Of a stretch of DNA of 64,000 bases, positions 1-12,399 are shown in pieces. The DNA is taken from contig CM072511.1 of NCBI GenBank assembly GCA_036898135.1, positions 39,205,757-39,269,756 of the forward strand, written 5' to 3'. A program made the translations under genes and the position numbers. Every line of letters begins with the position of its first letter. The first letter of the stretch is position 1. Under the pieces are notes generated by a model. That model was not told where the DNA came from. It searched no databases and saw only the letters and a list, made by a program, of their open reading frames with translations. The DNA comes from Oncomelania hupensis. Its lineage: Eukaryota; Mollusca; Gastropoda; Littorinimorpha; Pomatiopsidae.

Positions 1-1407
1 ACCAATATGCAGTCAACGTCTGAATTACCGACTGACTGACTATCCGTTCGATCAACTAAGAAGACATCAACCACAAGACAGCAGCCCTACCTGTTTAACT
101 TGCCTGAACATCCAACGCTACACTTTCATTTACTAACTGACCAACCAACCCAAACTATTGGAATAAGGAGAACACACACAAATTGCAACATAGCTGCTAC
201 AAATTATCGCCGTAAAAGTTTACTGATATTGATGTATTTCCAGACTTATCTGGAAATACTTTGAAATAGTCGGAACGAACCAAACGTCGGCTGGTCGGTC
301 GAATTTTAGCCAGACTTCATGGTAACATGACCTAGGTTAGCGGCCTGCTCCAGTGTTATCATATTTGCTCTACCGCAAAGGTAAAGGTCCCTGGAGTCAT
401 TTTTGTTTTGCTCAATATCTGAATGGCGGCTGAGTTTTGGTATATATGCCTAGATACTTGAGATTATGGGCCTTGTCCCCTATACGCACTGTGTCCGGGG
501 ACGTTAATCTATGAAACGAAACGAACGAATTATGGGCCATCCTTCAGTAACAGTCCCGTTGCGGTCAATCGGTCGGTCCGTCGCGCCCAATGTAACCTGT
601 TTTTTTCGTTCAAAACACACTTTTGCATTATCTCAAGAATCAATTAACCATAATTCATCATTTTCACTTTGCGAATACTTCTAAGTGTATTGGATCAATC
701 ATATATGGCCTTTCTCAAAGGCCAAGTCCAAAGGCCAAGGTCAGTGTTCTTTACAATTTTCTATTCACGTTTTGTACTGTATCTAAACATTGACTGAGCC
801 GACTTAGATAATTGTTTCGCATGCTGGTAGTTAGAAAGTATACTAATATTCCATGTTTTGCTTTTACTTCTTTAGGATAAGACAGAGTCACAAAACCGGC
901 AATAAAATTAACACTTTTAAACATTTTCCGGTTTTCTTAACGAATTTCTTAAAATACTTTTGAATGGTTTGCCATCTTAATTTTTTTTATTTACTTATTT
1001 TTAACCTAAGAAAACTAGAAGAAGGCAAAAAACAACATAAAACACCAATATTCGCAGGGTTTGGGTAATGTAATTTATTCCTTTAAGGCAAAACATTTTG
1101 AGTGCGTGTAAACAAACCAAGTATACCCGCCTACAAGACCCCACCTTACGGCAGAATTCAACGCATGTTATGCATGCTTCACCGCTGGTAGCAGAAGATG
1201 TGAGATAGAGACATATCTTTGATATCGTTAAGGCCTTCCCGCGATTATCGGACAATTGCACATATTTTTTTTTGTCATTAGTATCTCGTTTAAAACTGTT
1301 CCTTTTCTAAAGCGATGCTTCGTATTCCAACAGTTTTACTCTATATCGTGACCCTGGATGTGAAAAATGTCCACAGCCGACTCAATAAAATAATCATTTT
1401 CTTTCAG
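1..1407. other. Upstream aquaglyceroporin intron sequence
   Basis: No coding exon is recognised. This is intron sequence 5' of the exon that starts at 1408. Around 465-510 there is a motif (cccctatacgc ... gtccggggac) that recurs inverted at about 52316-52350, which suggests the tail of a dispersed retroposon. A short stretch of AAGGCCAAGGTCA-like sequence lies near 715-745, resembling the AGGTCA-rich repeat at 34.5-36 kb. Confidence 0.6.
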
Positions 1408-1625
1408 ATTTTCGCAACGAGTTTTCTCCTGGTGTGCATTCTGGCGATCAGCGATCGACGCAATATGGGTCCAGAGTCTGGCTTGATGCCTTTCAGCCTA
1501 GGCCTAATTGTGGTGGCAACCAATATGACCTTGGCATTGAACTGTGGCAATGCTATGAACCCTGCCCGTGATCTTCCACCTCGCATTTTCACCGCCATTG
1601 CCGGATGGGGAGCAGATCCGTTCAG
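1408..1625 (+). CDS. Aquaglyceroporin paralogue, penultimate coding exon
   Basis: 218 nt exon with phase 0 start and phase 2 end. Encodes a helix, the second NPA (NPARD) and the loop that follows. The donor GTAGAG runs directly into a GA microsatellite. Confidence 0.9.
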
Positions 1626-1648
1626 GTAGAGAGAGAGAGAAAGAGCGC

Positions 1649-1694
<46 letters not shown>

Positions 1695-2390
1695 ACTTTA
1701 GTCTGACTGTGGTTGATACTCGATTTTGCTACCACGACCCCATATATGGGATCGTGGTAGCAAATGGGGTGGTGATTCCCAATGTAGGTAACAGATTTGA
1801 CTTCCCCCAGGAGTTATAAAACGCAGTAAACGTCTACAGATACTGGCGATGAAAATCTCTATAGCTTGAGGATCTATACATTACTACAATAATTGACTAA
1901 AACCACAGACTAAAACTGAATCACCCTTGGCACCAGTTTAGCTTGGTAATAGTTAAACGATACGATACGACAATTTATTGCCATGTAAAAGTAAAAGGAA
2001 ATGGCTTTAGTCTGTGAGACAACATTCAACATCACAGCAAGCAAGTGAATAAAACAAATCCATGATATAGGCTACAAGTATACACACGCATGCAGTAGAG
2101 GCTTATAATTCAAGTACAAGCAATCGCTTTCACACAGCATGGCAACTCATTGCCATGGGCTTGTAAACTTCACAAAAGATGCTTTCAGTTTCAGAAACTA
2201 CAACTGGTTTTGGGTTCCAGTCGTGGGGCCTCTGATTGGGGCACTTGTAGGTGCAGGGACATACCATTTGCTAGTGGGACGTCACTGGCTTGCCGATGAC
2301 GCAATGGAAAGATCGAGAACGGATGACACGCCAGCCGCACCGACAGACGCACTGTTGCCAGAAATGAACCACATCGTTAGCTACAGCTGA
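1408..2390 (+). CDS. Aquaglyceroporin paralogue, last two coding exons (5' part outside window)
   Basis: 3' end of a membrane channel of the MIP family, glycerol-conducting branch. Coding exons are 1408-1625 (218 nt, acceptor TTTCAG, donor GTAGAG) and 2189-2390 (acceptor TTTCAG, stop TGA 2388-2390). The first encodes a transmembrane helix, the second NPA motif as NPARD and the AGWGADPF loop. The second encodes the last helix with FWVPVVGP and a hydrophilic tail. Asp after NPA and Pro-Val in the last helix are aquaglyceroporin signatures. The 218 nt exon has exactly the length and phase of exon 5 of the paralogue at 16830-53089, so the two are tandem duplicates. The first NPA and the N-terminal half must lie left of the window. 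The two copies are clearly diverged (for example SDRRNMGPESG against SDSNHFGPGSA), so the duplication is not recent. Both exons are open with intact splice sites, so the gene looks functional. Confidence 0.9.
1626..1694 (+). repeat. GA microsatellite abutting a 5' splice site
   Basis: Near-pure GA dinucleotide run with one interruption (AAAGAGCGCGC). It starts at +4 of the donor of the exon ending at 1625. Confidence 0.95.
1725..1764. repeat. 40 bp near-perfect palindrome in intron
   Basis: Self-complementary around CATATATG, with arms TTTGCTACCACGA and TCGTGGTAGCAAA and a single mismatched pair (1738/1751). It could form a hairpin in RNA or a cruciform in DNA. It lies inside the 563 bp intron of the upstream aquaglyceroporin. 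Confidence 0.9.
2189..2390 (+). CDS. Aquaglyceroporin paralogue, terminal coding exon
   Basis: 202 nt to the TGA stop. Encodes the last transmembrane helix (NWFWVPVVGPLIGALVG) and a cytosolic tail of roughly 45 residues rich in Asp, Thr and Pro. The tail is shorter than in the downstream paralogue. Confidence 0.88.
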
Positions 2391-2787
2391 TTTTATGTTG
2401 ATAGTCTTTGACTTTTGTAGAGCAAGACTGTTTCATCTTGTTACAGGATGCATTTGAAATAGTACGTTCTGTCACTGTAAGGCTACCTTACAACGAGGAG
2501 ACTGGACATGAAAGACAATTTCTTATAATTTCACCGCCCCCTGTCTCGAGCTAAGTAAATTAAAAATAAAAGAAATAATATAACCCCACCCCCTCCATAT
2601 CCCAATATATATATTTTATGTTTTTCTAGCAAACCAACCCTTCTTTTAAATAGAAGAAGGAAGAGAGGGTGAGAAGAAAGAAGAAGAAGAAGATGATGAT
2701 GATGATGATTGATGATGATTGATGATGATTGATGATGATTGATGATTGATGATTGATGATTGATGATTGATGATGATGATGATGATA

Positions 2788-2849
<62 letters not shown>

Positions 2850-3824
2850 ATGAACGTAGGGGTGTTCTACTGTCGTGTTATATTTTTCCTCTTTTACCAT
2901 GTTTCGCCAACACTGTGTGTCACTATTGACACGCCAAATTATTCCTTGTTTTGTGGAATAAAGATTTGTTGACCTGACTTCACTTGAAGAAGGAAGAGTA
3001 TAGGAGCATCTTTTGGGGGATTTTGTTTTTCAATTTTAATCGTACCATGCGATCGGGCTGCTTTCTCAGCGAAAACCCGGCAGCAGCAAGAGAAAGAGGA
3101 GGCGGCAGGAGGAAGGACTTTTTTTTGATTGGACCACATTGGAGTGGTTGACGATGTTGTTGAGAACTGAAGAACAGTTTGGTGTGGTGTCCGGATGAAA
3201 GCGTCTTGGTAATTATTAGTCGTTTGATAATGTTATGCTCAGTGTTTTGTTGTGTGTAAATGCAACGGCTGTCTCGGATCAATGCCACACCCATCCTCCA
3301 TACTATGGTCATAGTTTTGTCATCTTCAATTACGTCACCACGCTTGCTAGAATCCTTCGAGCCACTGCAGTGACGTCATAGTTTTTGTCACCTTCAATGA
3401 GGTCACCTTGCTCGCTAGAACACTCCAAGCCACTGCAGTGAGGTCATAGGTATGCAGGTGTTAGACAATGCACGTAAGTTGGCGTCAACGTGGTACAAAA
3501 GAAGAGTCAACATATTACATCAATACTCAGAGGATTCCACTGGCAGCGGATAGACTTCAAAGTGTTAACACTATGCCATTACCCTGCCAAGACTCGAAGC
3601 CTGCTCGCAAAATACCTTCAAGAAATAATAATCCCCTTCCACTATCCGTCCCGGCAACGGCTTCGCTCAAGAACAAAATCTAAGTTGTGTGTCCTATCAG
3701 TTTACTGTGTGTCCATTAGGCCAGTGTGAATGTTGTGTGCTTTGTTTATGAGTAGCCTATAATTTCTTAGTGCGCCTGTTGGTTCCGATGTTATATCTCA
3801 CTATAATCAGAAGACGATGCGTTA
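2391..3824. other. Intergenic; 3' UTR, microsatellite, no gene seen
   Basis: The first few hundred bases are probably the 3' UTR of the upstream aquaglyceroporin; AATAAAAG near 2565 could be a poly(A) signal. It then holds a GAT microsatellite and, near 2957, an ATAAAGATTTG tail typical of a retroposon end. Two imperfect copies of a roughly 85 bp segment with GACGTCA/GAGGTCA and CACTGCAGTGA lie around 3310-3450. No coding exon recognised. Confidence 0.5.
2690..2850 (+). repeat. GAT/GATT microsatellite
   Basis: GATGATGATT blocks grade into pure GAT repeats. Open frames across it are low-complexity artefacts. Confidence 0.95.
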
Positions 3825-3834
3825 TGTAGTGATG

Positions 3835-4406
3835 ACCCCCGTTGGGGTGCCGGGGGTTTCAGTATAAATAGTATCCCCACTTTCTGGAAACTAGTGCTTT
3901 AAATTCCCACTGTCGCTGTCTTTCTCATTTGTTCTTTCTCATTCCTGCTCTGTTCTATCAATCTGCTGTACTATCTTCTTCTTCGCTAGACCAGTCCCCT
4001 ACCTATTTTCTTGAAAACTCTTCCGGGACAAGACTCCTTATTTGTGTATGAGGTCTGTTGGATCAGCTTGGGAATATTGGACGCTTTCTGCCAGGTGGTC
4101 AGTAGGGCTTCCTATGATGTTATTAGTTAGCAATGTAGGCATTTTATATGTATGTGTTTTGTTGATAATTTATAATGATGTTTGTATTCTATTTTGTTTT
4201 TGTAAACGGGGGTTCGATAAATTGGAGTGCAGCCTCAGCGTCCCCTGCGTGGGATGTCTTTATTGTAAAGTGACTGGCTGGTGGAGAGCTTTCAGTTTTA
4301 CCACTAGGGTTGTTTCAGCAGATCTTTGATGCGGATCAGGGGTTGTCCGGTCCTGATTTGGCTCGGAAGAGTCCGCTGGACCTAAAGCAATAATCATGTA
4401 ATGTAA
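3835..4406 (+). mobile_element. TATA-containing retroposon, TAATG tail, copy 1
   Basis: About 570 bp element flanked by a perfect 10 bp target-site duplication (TGTAGTGATG at 3825-3834 and 4407-4416). It starts with a C-run and GTTGGGGTGCCGGGGG, carries TATAAATAG about 30 bp in, then a pyrimidine-rich middle, a 95-codon ORF (4042-4329) and a 3' end with TAATG-type repeats. Four more copies occur in the window. No tRNA-like A/B boxes are visible at its head, and no reverse transcriptase is encoded. The flanking duplication fits target-primed reverse transcription by a LINE enzyme in trans. The ORF is shared by copies through descent and has no family I recognise. Confidence 0.85.
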
Positions 4407-4416
4407 TGTAGTGATG

Positions 4417-5276
4417 CTTGATGCTTTGTTGAAATCTCTTAATAAATTGTCAAAACTGTGCTGCTACCCGTTAATGCAAGCAGCTGCTGGAGGGCAAATA
4501 TGGCAGGACCTTTAGTATAAACTCCTTTTTAATAAATTAAATTTATTGTATTTTACGTCTATTCACATCTGTGATATGAAACAACATATTACAATTTAAA
4601 CCATTTATTATACAATTAAAATAAATTAAATATATATTTTTTTAAATTCTACAGTGTAATCCTATAACAAAAACCTATAGTTGCTGCATATTTATGATAC
4701 ATGATGAGAAAGAAAGCAAGATGGCAACCATACATGCTTGTTCCAGTCATCGCGGAAAATGCATTTAAAATAATAATAATTGAAAATTAATTACAGACTA
4801 ATCAATTTTAATTAGTTATGGAAATCTGTTTGTGACTCCAATTATCCAAAATAGACTGTGTCTAATGTAAGCCTGTTCAAAGACGTTAGCAGCTAATGGG
4901 GGTTACTGCTGAAGTTGATTACTATTCAGTTTTGTCTAAAACGACAAATTAGTTGTGTTTACTTTACGTGTCTATTATTTGCCCCATATGCTGACAATAG
5001 CCGCTAAAGCTCAGTTCAAATTCTACTTAGCCCAGCACATAACTGCAGTGAATCGTTTGTACACAAAGCTTTGTTTCCATACCATAGATCAGAATCCGAT
5101 AAGTCAAAGCGTCTTGGTTATAATCAGCATCCAGTGCCTGCTAGGTCATCTTTTAATGCGACAATTCAAATTCCCAGGCTAACCCTTTGTCACACAAACA
5201 CACACACACACACCCGCACTCACACACGCGCGCACAGCCGAGGTTACACAGTATTATCATGACTTTCCCGAAACGC
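4417..5276. other. Intergenic, AT-rich, no gene seen
   Basis: No feature recognised apart from a CA/CG microsatellite at about 5196-5236. The AT-rich part at 4510-4660 holds only short open frames. Confidence 0.5.
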
Positions 5277-5425
5277 CACATACGTTGTGCTGACAATGGG
5301 TCATATTTCGTCCCCATTTTTAAGTACTTTGCAGTGTTCGAACCCTAACCCTAACCCAAACCCTAACCCTAACCCTAAACCTAACCCAGCCCTAACCCTA
5401 ACGGATCATTGTTATGATGTCAAAA
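5277..5425 (+). repeat. Degenerate telomere-like repeat unit
   Basis: Contains about ten CCCTAA/CCCTAAC-type motifs (5339-5402) followed by sequence like the units at 56.2-57.1 kb (cagccctaaccctaacgga, then a decayed TTTGACGTC region). A diverged member of that family, not a chromosome end. Confidence 0.7.
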
Positions 5426-5498
5426 CAAGTAGGCATGTCAATACAAGTTAATGTAGATGTTCAGTGATTTGTCCAGATAACACTGTATAAACAAGGAC

Positions 5499-5776
5499 GC
5501 GCGCGCACACACACACACACGCACACACACGCACACACACGCACGCGCACACAAAGTATGAAATTACAAAGTTAAATGCTTTTCAGCTGTAGGAGCAACG
5601 ATTAAGTTGGATTATGGAAACCAATAAACGCAAGTAGTAGACTAGTTGTCTCTCTTAAAGAAAAACAATTACACGTTTGTTTCCCCATTGCCTTGATCAG
5701 TACAGTGCTGTTTTGAGTTAGGTTGTCACACACTCACACCCACACCCACCCGCACACACACCCACACACGCACCCG

Positions 5777-5834
<58 letters not shown>

Positions 5835-5835
5835 C
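5499..5835. repeat. CA microsatellites
   Basis: Runs of CA with CG interruptions at about 5499-5552 and 5728-5832. They generate spurious Cys/Val ORFs on the - strand. Confidence 0.95.
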
Positions 5836-5904
5836 ATGACCAGCGACACACACACACTGGCATTCCCAGCGTCTTCCATGTTTTGACATAATCTTTCCAG
5901 TTCT

Positions 5905-6225
5905 TTCGATACTCCTTCGCATGAGAGTATAAACCGAGGTCTAGTCCGTGCACGCACGCATTCCATCGCATGGACTTTAAAGATCCTGACGCTCATGTCC
6001 TAAATAGGTGAGTGCCGGCTACACAAATACACTCAGCACGCACTAGGTCCCTTTCCCCATCCCTGGTCGCCCAGCATGGTGCTCAGTCGTCTGGGCGTCA
6101 GACTATGCGCCCAAAGGTTGCAGGTGGGCGCCTCGGGCGGCTTGAGTTAGATCTTGTATCGACCAGCGCCTTGAGCAGCATTTGAGCTGTAAAAGCGTGA
6201 TATAAGATTGATTAAATAAAAAGAA
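5905..6225 (+). mobile_element. tRNA-derived SINE, 5'-truncated copy a
   Basis: Shares with 37225-37560 and 58905-59215 the block containing AGAGTATAAACCGAGGTCTA, GACTTTAAAGATCCTGACGC, GTGAGTGCCGGCTACAC and GGCGGCTTGAGTTAGATC. It ends in GATTGATTAAATAAA. The tRNA-like head seen in the third copy is missing here. Confidence 0.75.
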
Positions 6226-6464
6226 AATCCATTTTAAAAAAATTGTCTAGAAGGGATCATTATGTTCTAACAGCATATCAAGTTTCAAAGAAATCCATCA
6301 ATTAGTTTTAGGAAATGTGCAGAAGTGACGTACGGACTGACATACATAACCAAAAAAACAGTTGCCCAGCTGTCGCTCGTGAGCTAACAACAAGGAAATA
6401 ATTCGTTGTGAGATAGAGGACTACAGAATGTTACAGCTTTGGCTTTGACAGAGCAGGCTATTTT

Positions 6465-6499
6465 AACCCACACACCCACACACACACCCACACACACAC

Positions 6500-6549
<50 letters not shown>

Positions 6550-6690
6550 TAGTAGGGCCTTCCAAAAAAGTCAGAAGAAACCATGTGGAGCTTCATGTGT
6601 GTGTCATCAGAACGTCGTTTCTACATGCCCACACACACACACACACGCACACACACACACACCCACCCACCCACCCACCCACCGGTCTCT
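6465..6690. repeat. CA microsatellites around a fragment of the telomere-like unit
   Basis: CA/CCA runs flank 6560-6626, which matches the 3' end of the units at 56.2-57.1 kb: AAAAAGTCAGAAGAAACCAT to ACGTCGTTTCTACATGCCC. The same order, unit end then CA run, is seen there. Confidence 0.8.
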
Positions 6691-7929
6691 TGTAGCTCTG
6701 GCCTCTCTACTAACATACCCACACACACCTGCATAACAGACGATTTTGTTGTTTGACTGACAAAACCCACTCACAGTCACATCATGCACAGTGAAATAAA
6801 CCAATTTGTCCATTAATAATAATATTGAGGGTATAAACATACTTATATAAAATATAACATTACACAGATCAGAGGTAAATAAAAAAGGACGGTGTATGTT
6901 TGAAATAGTCGCACACGAAAATTCCGAATGTCCCAAATCAAATGACGGAAGTAAGCTTAACCTTTGCCATTTTCAGTGGCATGCGCAGTTCAGATAGCTT
7001 ATCAAACGTTTCATGTTCTAAAAATGCACACAGATTTGCTGTTGGCAATGCTTGATTTACAAGAGAAACGGTCAAAATTAGGATGCATTTAGTGTTTGCT
7101 AAATTTTTAGGTTGCACTAAATTGGCGTTGATGAAGAGAAATTGTAAACCTATTGACCTTCAGATCTGTCACACAGCAGTAAGCTTAATATTTTGAACAA
7201 AAGTAGACTACCCGAGGGGGGAGTAATCAAGCGGAATGGAATTTCACAAATTTTGATGTTTTCTAACACAGTTCAACCAGGCTTCAGTATGCATTTTTGG
7301 TAAATTACGTAGACTGAGACTGAGATTCATGGATTGGGTTCAAACTTAGTATGTACTTAGCCTTCAACAAAAAACCAAACTTGTGCAAGTTGAAGCATAA
7401 TTATTTTGTGTGCACTGGCATTGAAAGAACTGTTAGTTTACATGTATTTTGTCATCCTGTGAACGTTACTACCTGGATGTATTTTTATTTGTGTTCATTA
7501 AAATACAGCCTAAAACCTTTGACCCAATTATTTTGTTGTTTGTCGTGTCTCTTATGTGTGATATTGCAATCTATGTATAGATATGCACAAAAACCATCAC
7601 ACGACACGGCCACCGAGAAAACAATAGGATGTGTCTACACTCTATAATTATGCGCTACTTGTAGTAACACTACACGATACATAATATATCAATGTGACAA
7701 ATAGGTGGAATGTACGGCTTGGGCCTGTAAGTACATCTACTGCAGTTGCTACGCGTGTATAGAAAAAAAATCCATCCAGCCTATACACATTAGTTACATG
7801 CAGAAGTGAACAGCATCAAATGAATATGCATATAAATGATACAATTATGGTGAATAATAGACTACATTTTCTTCAAATTTTCTAATTCTTCTTCTAAAAC
7901 AATAACAACGACAACAACACACAACACAA
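6691..7929. other. Intergenic, no gene seen
   Basis: No recognisable coding or repeat structure. Short AT-rich ORFs only. Confidence 0.5.
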
Positions 7930-7930
7930 G

Positions 7931-8016
<86 letters not shown>

Positions 8017-8217
8017 ACAACAACAACAAAATATTCTTCTTCTTCTTCTTCTTCTTCTTCTTCTTCTTCTTCTTCTTCTTCTTCTTCTTCTTCTTCTTCT
8101 CCTCCTCCTCCGCCCTTCCTTTCCCCCCCCCTCCGTTTGCTTCTTCTTCTTCTTCTTCTTCTTCTTCTTCTTCTTCTTCTTCTTCTTCTTCTTCTTCTTC
8201 TTCTTCTTCTTCTTCTG
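7930..8217. repeat. Compound triplet microsatellite (CAT, CAA, TTC)
   Basis: About 28 CAT units, a few CAA units, then two long TTC runs (each more than 20 units) separated by a C-rich block at 8101-8140. Read on the - strand it yields artefactual poly-Met, poly-Lys and poly-Glu frames. Confidence 0.97.
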
Positions 8218-8830
8218 CGCTTTCAAATCTACGAAATGCGTAGTTAGGAAAGAATTGGACCCAGTTACCTTGATCTTTGATCCAATTTAATGGCAAAGAA
8301 AGCTGGTCACTAACCATGGTAATGTCCCTGTTAAATTTAAATAAAATCGGTTCAGTAGTTCTTAAGATATGGTATGTAACAGAACAACCCACTGATCAAG
8401 AGACCGACGTTTGGGTCGTTTTGATTCCCCACTTTATCAAAGTATTTCCCAATAAAAGTCGGTAAATGCAAAAAGGGGGATTGACGGGAGTGAGAAATAA
8501 CCTGAACAGAAAGTTTGTGAACACTGGCAGTATACTTCATCACCGTGCTGTAGCACCCAAAGACATATTGATTGATAAGTTAACCTTAGCTGAACCTTCT
8601 TTTTGTGCTTAACGACATTGCAATGCGCAAGTGACCAACCGCTCAGTTTGGAGATACCTTATCAGTTTTGCCTCAATAGAGAAACAGTGTGGACCCAACG
8701 AACATTAGTTATCAGTTCAGTTACAATAGAGTACTTCTGTTTCCGCCATTTTAACGCGATGCCACAATCGAGACAGAGCATTGTTTCGTCACAAGAGGAG
8801 GAGAAGAAGAAGAGGAAGAAGAAGAAGATT

Positions 8831-8892
<62 letters not shown>

Positions 8893-9169
8893 GAGGCGCC
8901 ATATACGCACACTTGTTGCATTTGCACTCATTGTTTAACGATAAGGACCAATAAGCAATACTTAACACGTCTCAAGTCAAGGCAACAATTTATACAACCG
9001 TCCTTCACTGTATTTTTCCAATCAATTTGGATTGTTGGTACTGTTACTATTGCGTTATGCAGCGGCCATTCTATGCATATTGTTAGCGGAATGTAGGCTA
9101 CACTGACAATATTAGTGTTACGATTGAGATGCACACCATAGATCGAACCATTTTGTTTTGCAAAGCATG
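8218..9169. other. Intergenic with AGA/AAC microsatellite
   Basis: No gene. A purine-rich AGG/AGA stretch grades into an AAC run at about 8799-8892. Confidence 0.6.
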
Positions 9170-9590
9170 CAATGATAGAGTGTATTTACCTTTGATTTGA
9201 TTCTGCGTTATTGCTACAAGAAGCTTTGTATAATGTTGATGATTTTCGTCGGTCGATATTGTTGATAATTTTCTGGAACGACTTGCTGGTTATAGATCGA
9301 AGCTTCTAGACCTTAAGGGTAAAATCTGGTTGAATCTGAACATTATATGAGGTAAGGCAGTGCATAGTTCCGGTGACGAGTTTTATTTTGGTTTGTTGTT
9401 ATTGCATCATGCTGGAATGTTCGAATTTGTTCTCGATTGCAGATAGACTATATAAACAATGCACTGTCTGCTTGTGAGGATGATTGTTGTAGTGATTTTT
9501 GGAAAACGATCTTGTATGCAGTTGTTGATGTTTGCTGAATAAAGTTGGAAAACTTTATACGACGGCTCCTGCCTTGTTGCGGAGTGAACA
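9170..9590 (+). mobile_element. Probable solo 5' LTR region of a retrotransposon relic
   Basis: Contains a TATA box (ACTATATAAACA, about 9449) and an AATAAA signal (about 9538), in the spacing of an LTR promoter and R region. A G/C-rich leader and a gag-like ORF starting at 10124 follow. The exact LTR ends were not found and no 3' partner is present, so the borders are approximate. Confidence 0.4.
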
Positions 9591-10123
9591 GGCTGCGTGG
9601 ATAAACGAATTCAAATTACACTTATCAAGATTCAAGCATCGGGGCTGAATCAGCTATTGATAAATAACCGTTTTGGGGGTCAACCAAGGGTTCAACTGCG
9701 ACAACAAGCGAGTCAACGTTACGAGAGGCAGTCATCGAGGGTTAACCGCCTACGAGTTGCGTCGGGAGGGACCAACATACTGGGACTACATACCGGAAAG
9801 ATTCGGGTTGACTGCAAGGGCGTGTAGTCGCCGAAGAGTTGCTTCGGGAACGAACAACTACGTGGCTGTCTACGTCGAGGGACAGTCTCGGAGCTACATC
9901 GCCAGTATTACAGAGAGCGACGAGCGAACGTCGCTTCTACTTCAGCACAGGAGCGTATACCTCAACACCAGCGTGGTGCAGCGTCGCATACGACGATAAC
10001 AGCGGGGCCTGCGTCAACGAAGGCGACCACAGACAAGCATCAGCGCTACTGCAGAAAGCGTGCTGTTCTAGAACAGTCTAGAAAGGTGCAGCACAGTCAA
10101 GAACTTTCCAGAAAAGTATCAAG

Positions 10124-10654
<531 letters not shown>

Positions 10655-11531
10655 GGATGCCTACTCTCTCCAACACTCTTTAACATCTTCCTGGAGCGCA
10701 TCATTTCAGATGCCCATGCAGATCACAAAGGCACAGTCAGCACAGGGGGTAGAGCAATCTCTAACCTCCGTTTTGCGGATGATATTAATGGATTGGCTGG
10801 AGATGAACAAGAACTTGAACAGCTGGTACAGAAGCTTGACACTACCTCCAGAGCCTTTAGAATGGACATAAGTGCAGAGAAGACCAAAATAATGACCAAC
10901 AACACCAATATGGCATCAACGCGGACATCAAAGTCCTAGGCCAATCCCTCAAGAATGTGCACAGCTGCAAATATTTAGGAGCAATTGTATCGGACAATGG
11001 GTCCCGACAGGAAGTCTTCTCCAGTATCGCACAAACAACTGCTGCCCTGACAAGGTTGAAGCCCATTTGTAAAGACAGGACCATCAGTCTATATTCCAAG
11101 GTAAGGCTACTGCGCTCCCTTGTCATTTCCATCTTCCTATACGCTTGCGAAACATAGACCCTCACAGCAGATCTACAAGAAAAATACAAAGCATGGAGCA
11201 ACAAAGAAGTCCGACAGACCATCGTACAAGCCATTGGACAACACGATGACATGCTCACAGTGGTAAAGAAACTGAAACTGCGATGGTATGGCCATATCAC
11301 CTTATCATAAGGCCTTTCAAAGACCATCCTGCAAGGCACGGTGCAAGGAGGCAGAAGAAAAGGGAGACCGAAAAAGAGGTGGGAGGACAACAATCGAGAA
11401 TGAACTGGCTTGACACTGAGCGAAGCCATGAGAGTTACTGAAGACAGAGAAAGATGGAGTACGCTGGTTAAATGATCATCTGTGGTCTACCTAGGACCTT
11501 CGAGTTACGGGATAGGATAGGATAGGATAAG

Positions 11532-11585
11532 ATTTAGAGCCAAAACAATCGCAATGTCAAAGACAAAACCGTAATCACAGAACTA

Positions 11586-11636
<51 letters not shown>

Positions 11637-12399
11637 CCACACACACACACATGCACACCCACACCCACACACACACAATCACTTATTTGCGTGTCGATGA
11701 CGCGTTGTGATCGATCGTGTTGTGTCATTTCCTGTAATGTCAGTCATAGTCGTCGGACATTTATGACTGAAAATAGGAAAGTGCATCAAATGATGATGGT
11801 GTGTGTAAAACTTCGCTTTACGAACAAAAGGTACAGTATCTGGAACCATGTAGGGGCCATCAGGAATCAATGTGGCAGAAAAATAACCAAGGATTAAAAA
11901 TCTAATCATGTGGTAGAAAAATTACCGAGCATTAGCGGACCGACATGAAAAAAATTCACAAGTTTGTATACGCAGGCACGAGAAACACAAAATGAAAGCT
12001 TGTTCTTGAATTTCTGTAACGAAAACTAAAGATAGATTTTTAAGAAAAGAATTGTATTGACGTCGACTAATAGACATTACCATTTTTGCCGGAAGAAGAA
12101 AAGAAGATAAATCCAAGTCGAAAAAAAATATATATGCCTTTTCATCTTTTTGATGAAGTAGCTTATTGTTATAGGTTAAAAACAAACAAACAAACAAAAA
12201 ACGTGGAGTTCAATTCATAACAAAAAAAAAAGAGGAAAAATAATGGGTAAAAGTGCAAGAGACAAAGGGGTTAAATCGGCATTCCTTGCTGGCCAAGTTT
12301 TTGAAGTCTTTTTTTTTTAGGCGCAAATTTCGTGCTTTCCATAGAGCATTCACGATCTGAACTGTTAAAATGTGAAACAAAATGTTTGTGCACAGCAAA
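11532..12399. other. Intergenic with CA microsatellite
   Basis: CA run at 11588-11682. No gene recognised in the remainder. Confidence 0.55.

Noticed and set aside
5339..5402. CCCTAA repeats as a chromosome end
   Set aside because: Too short and interrupted, with unique DNA on both sides and the same motif inside a dispersed unit elsewhere.
7862..8392. 176-codon - strand ORF with poly-Glu, poly-Lys and poly-Met
   Set aside because: Pure triplet microsatellite translation; no unique coding segment.
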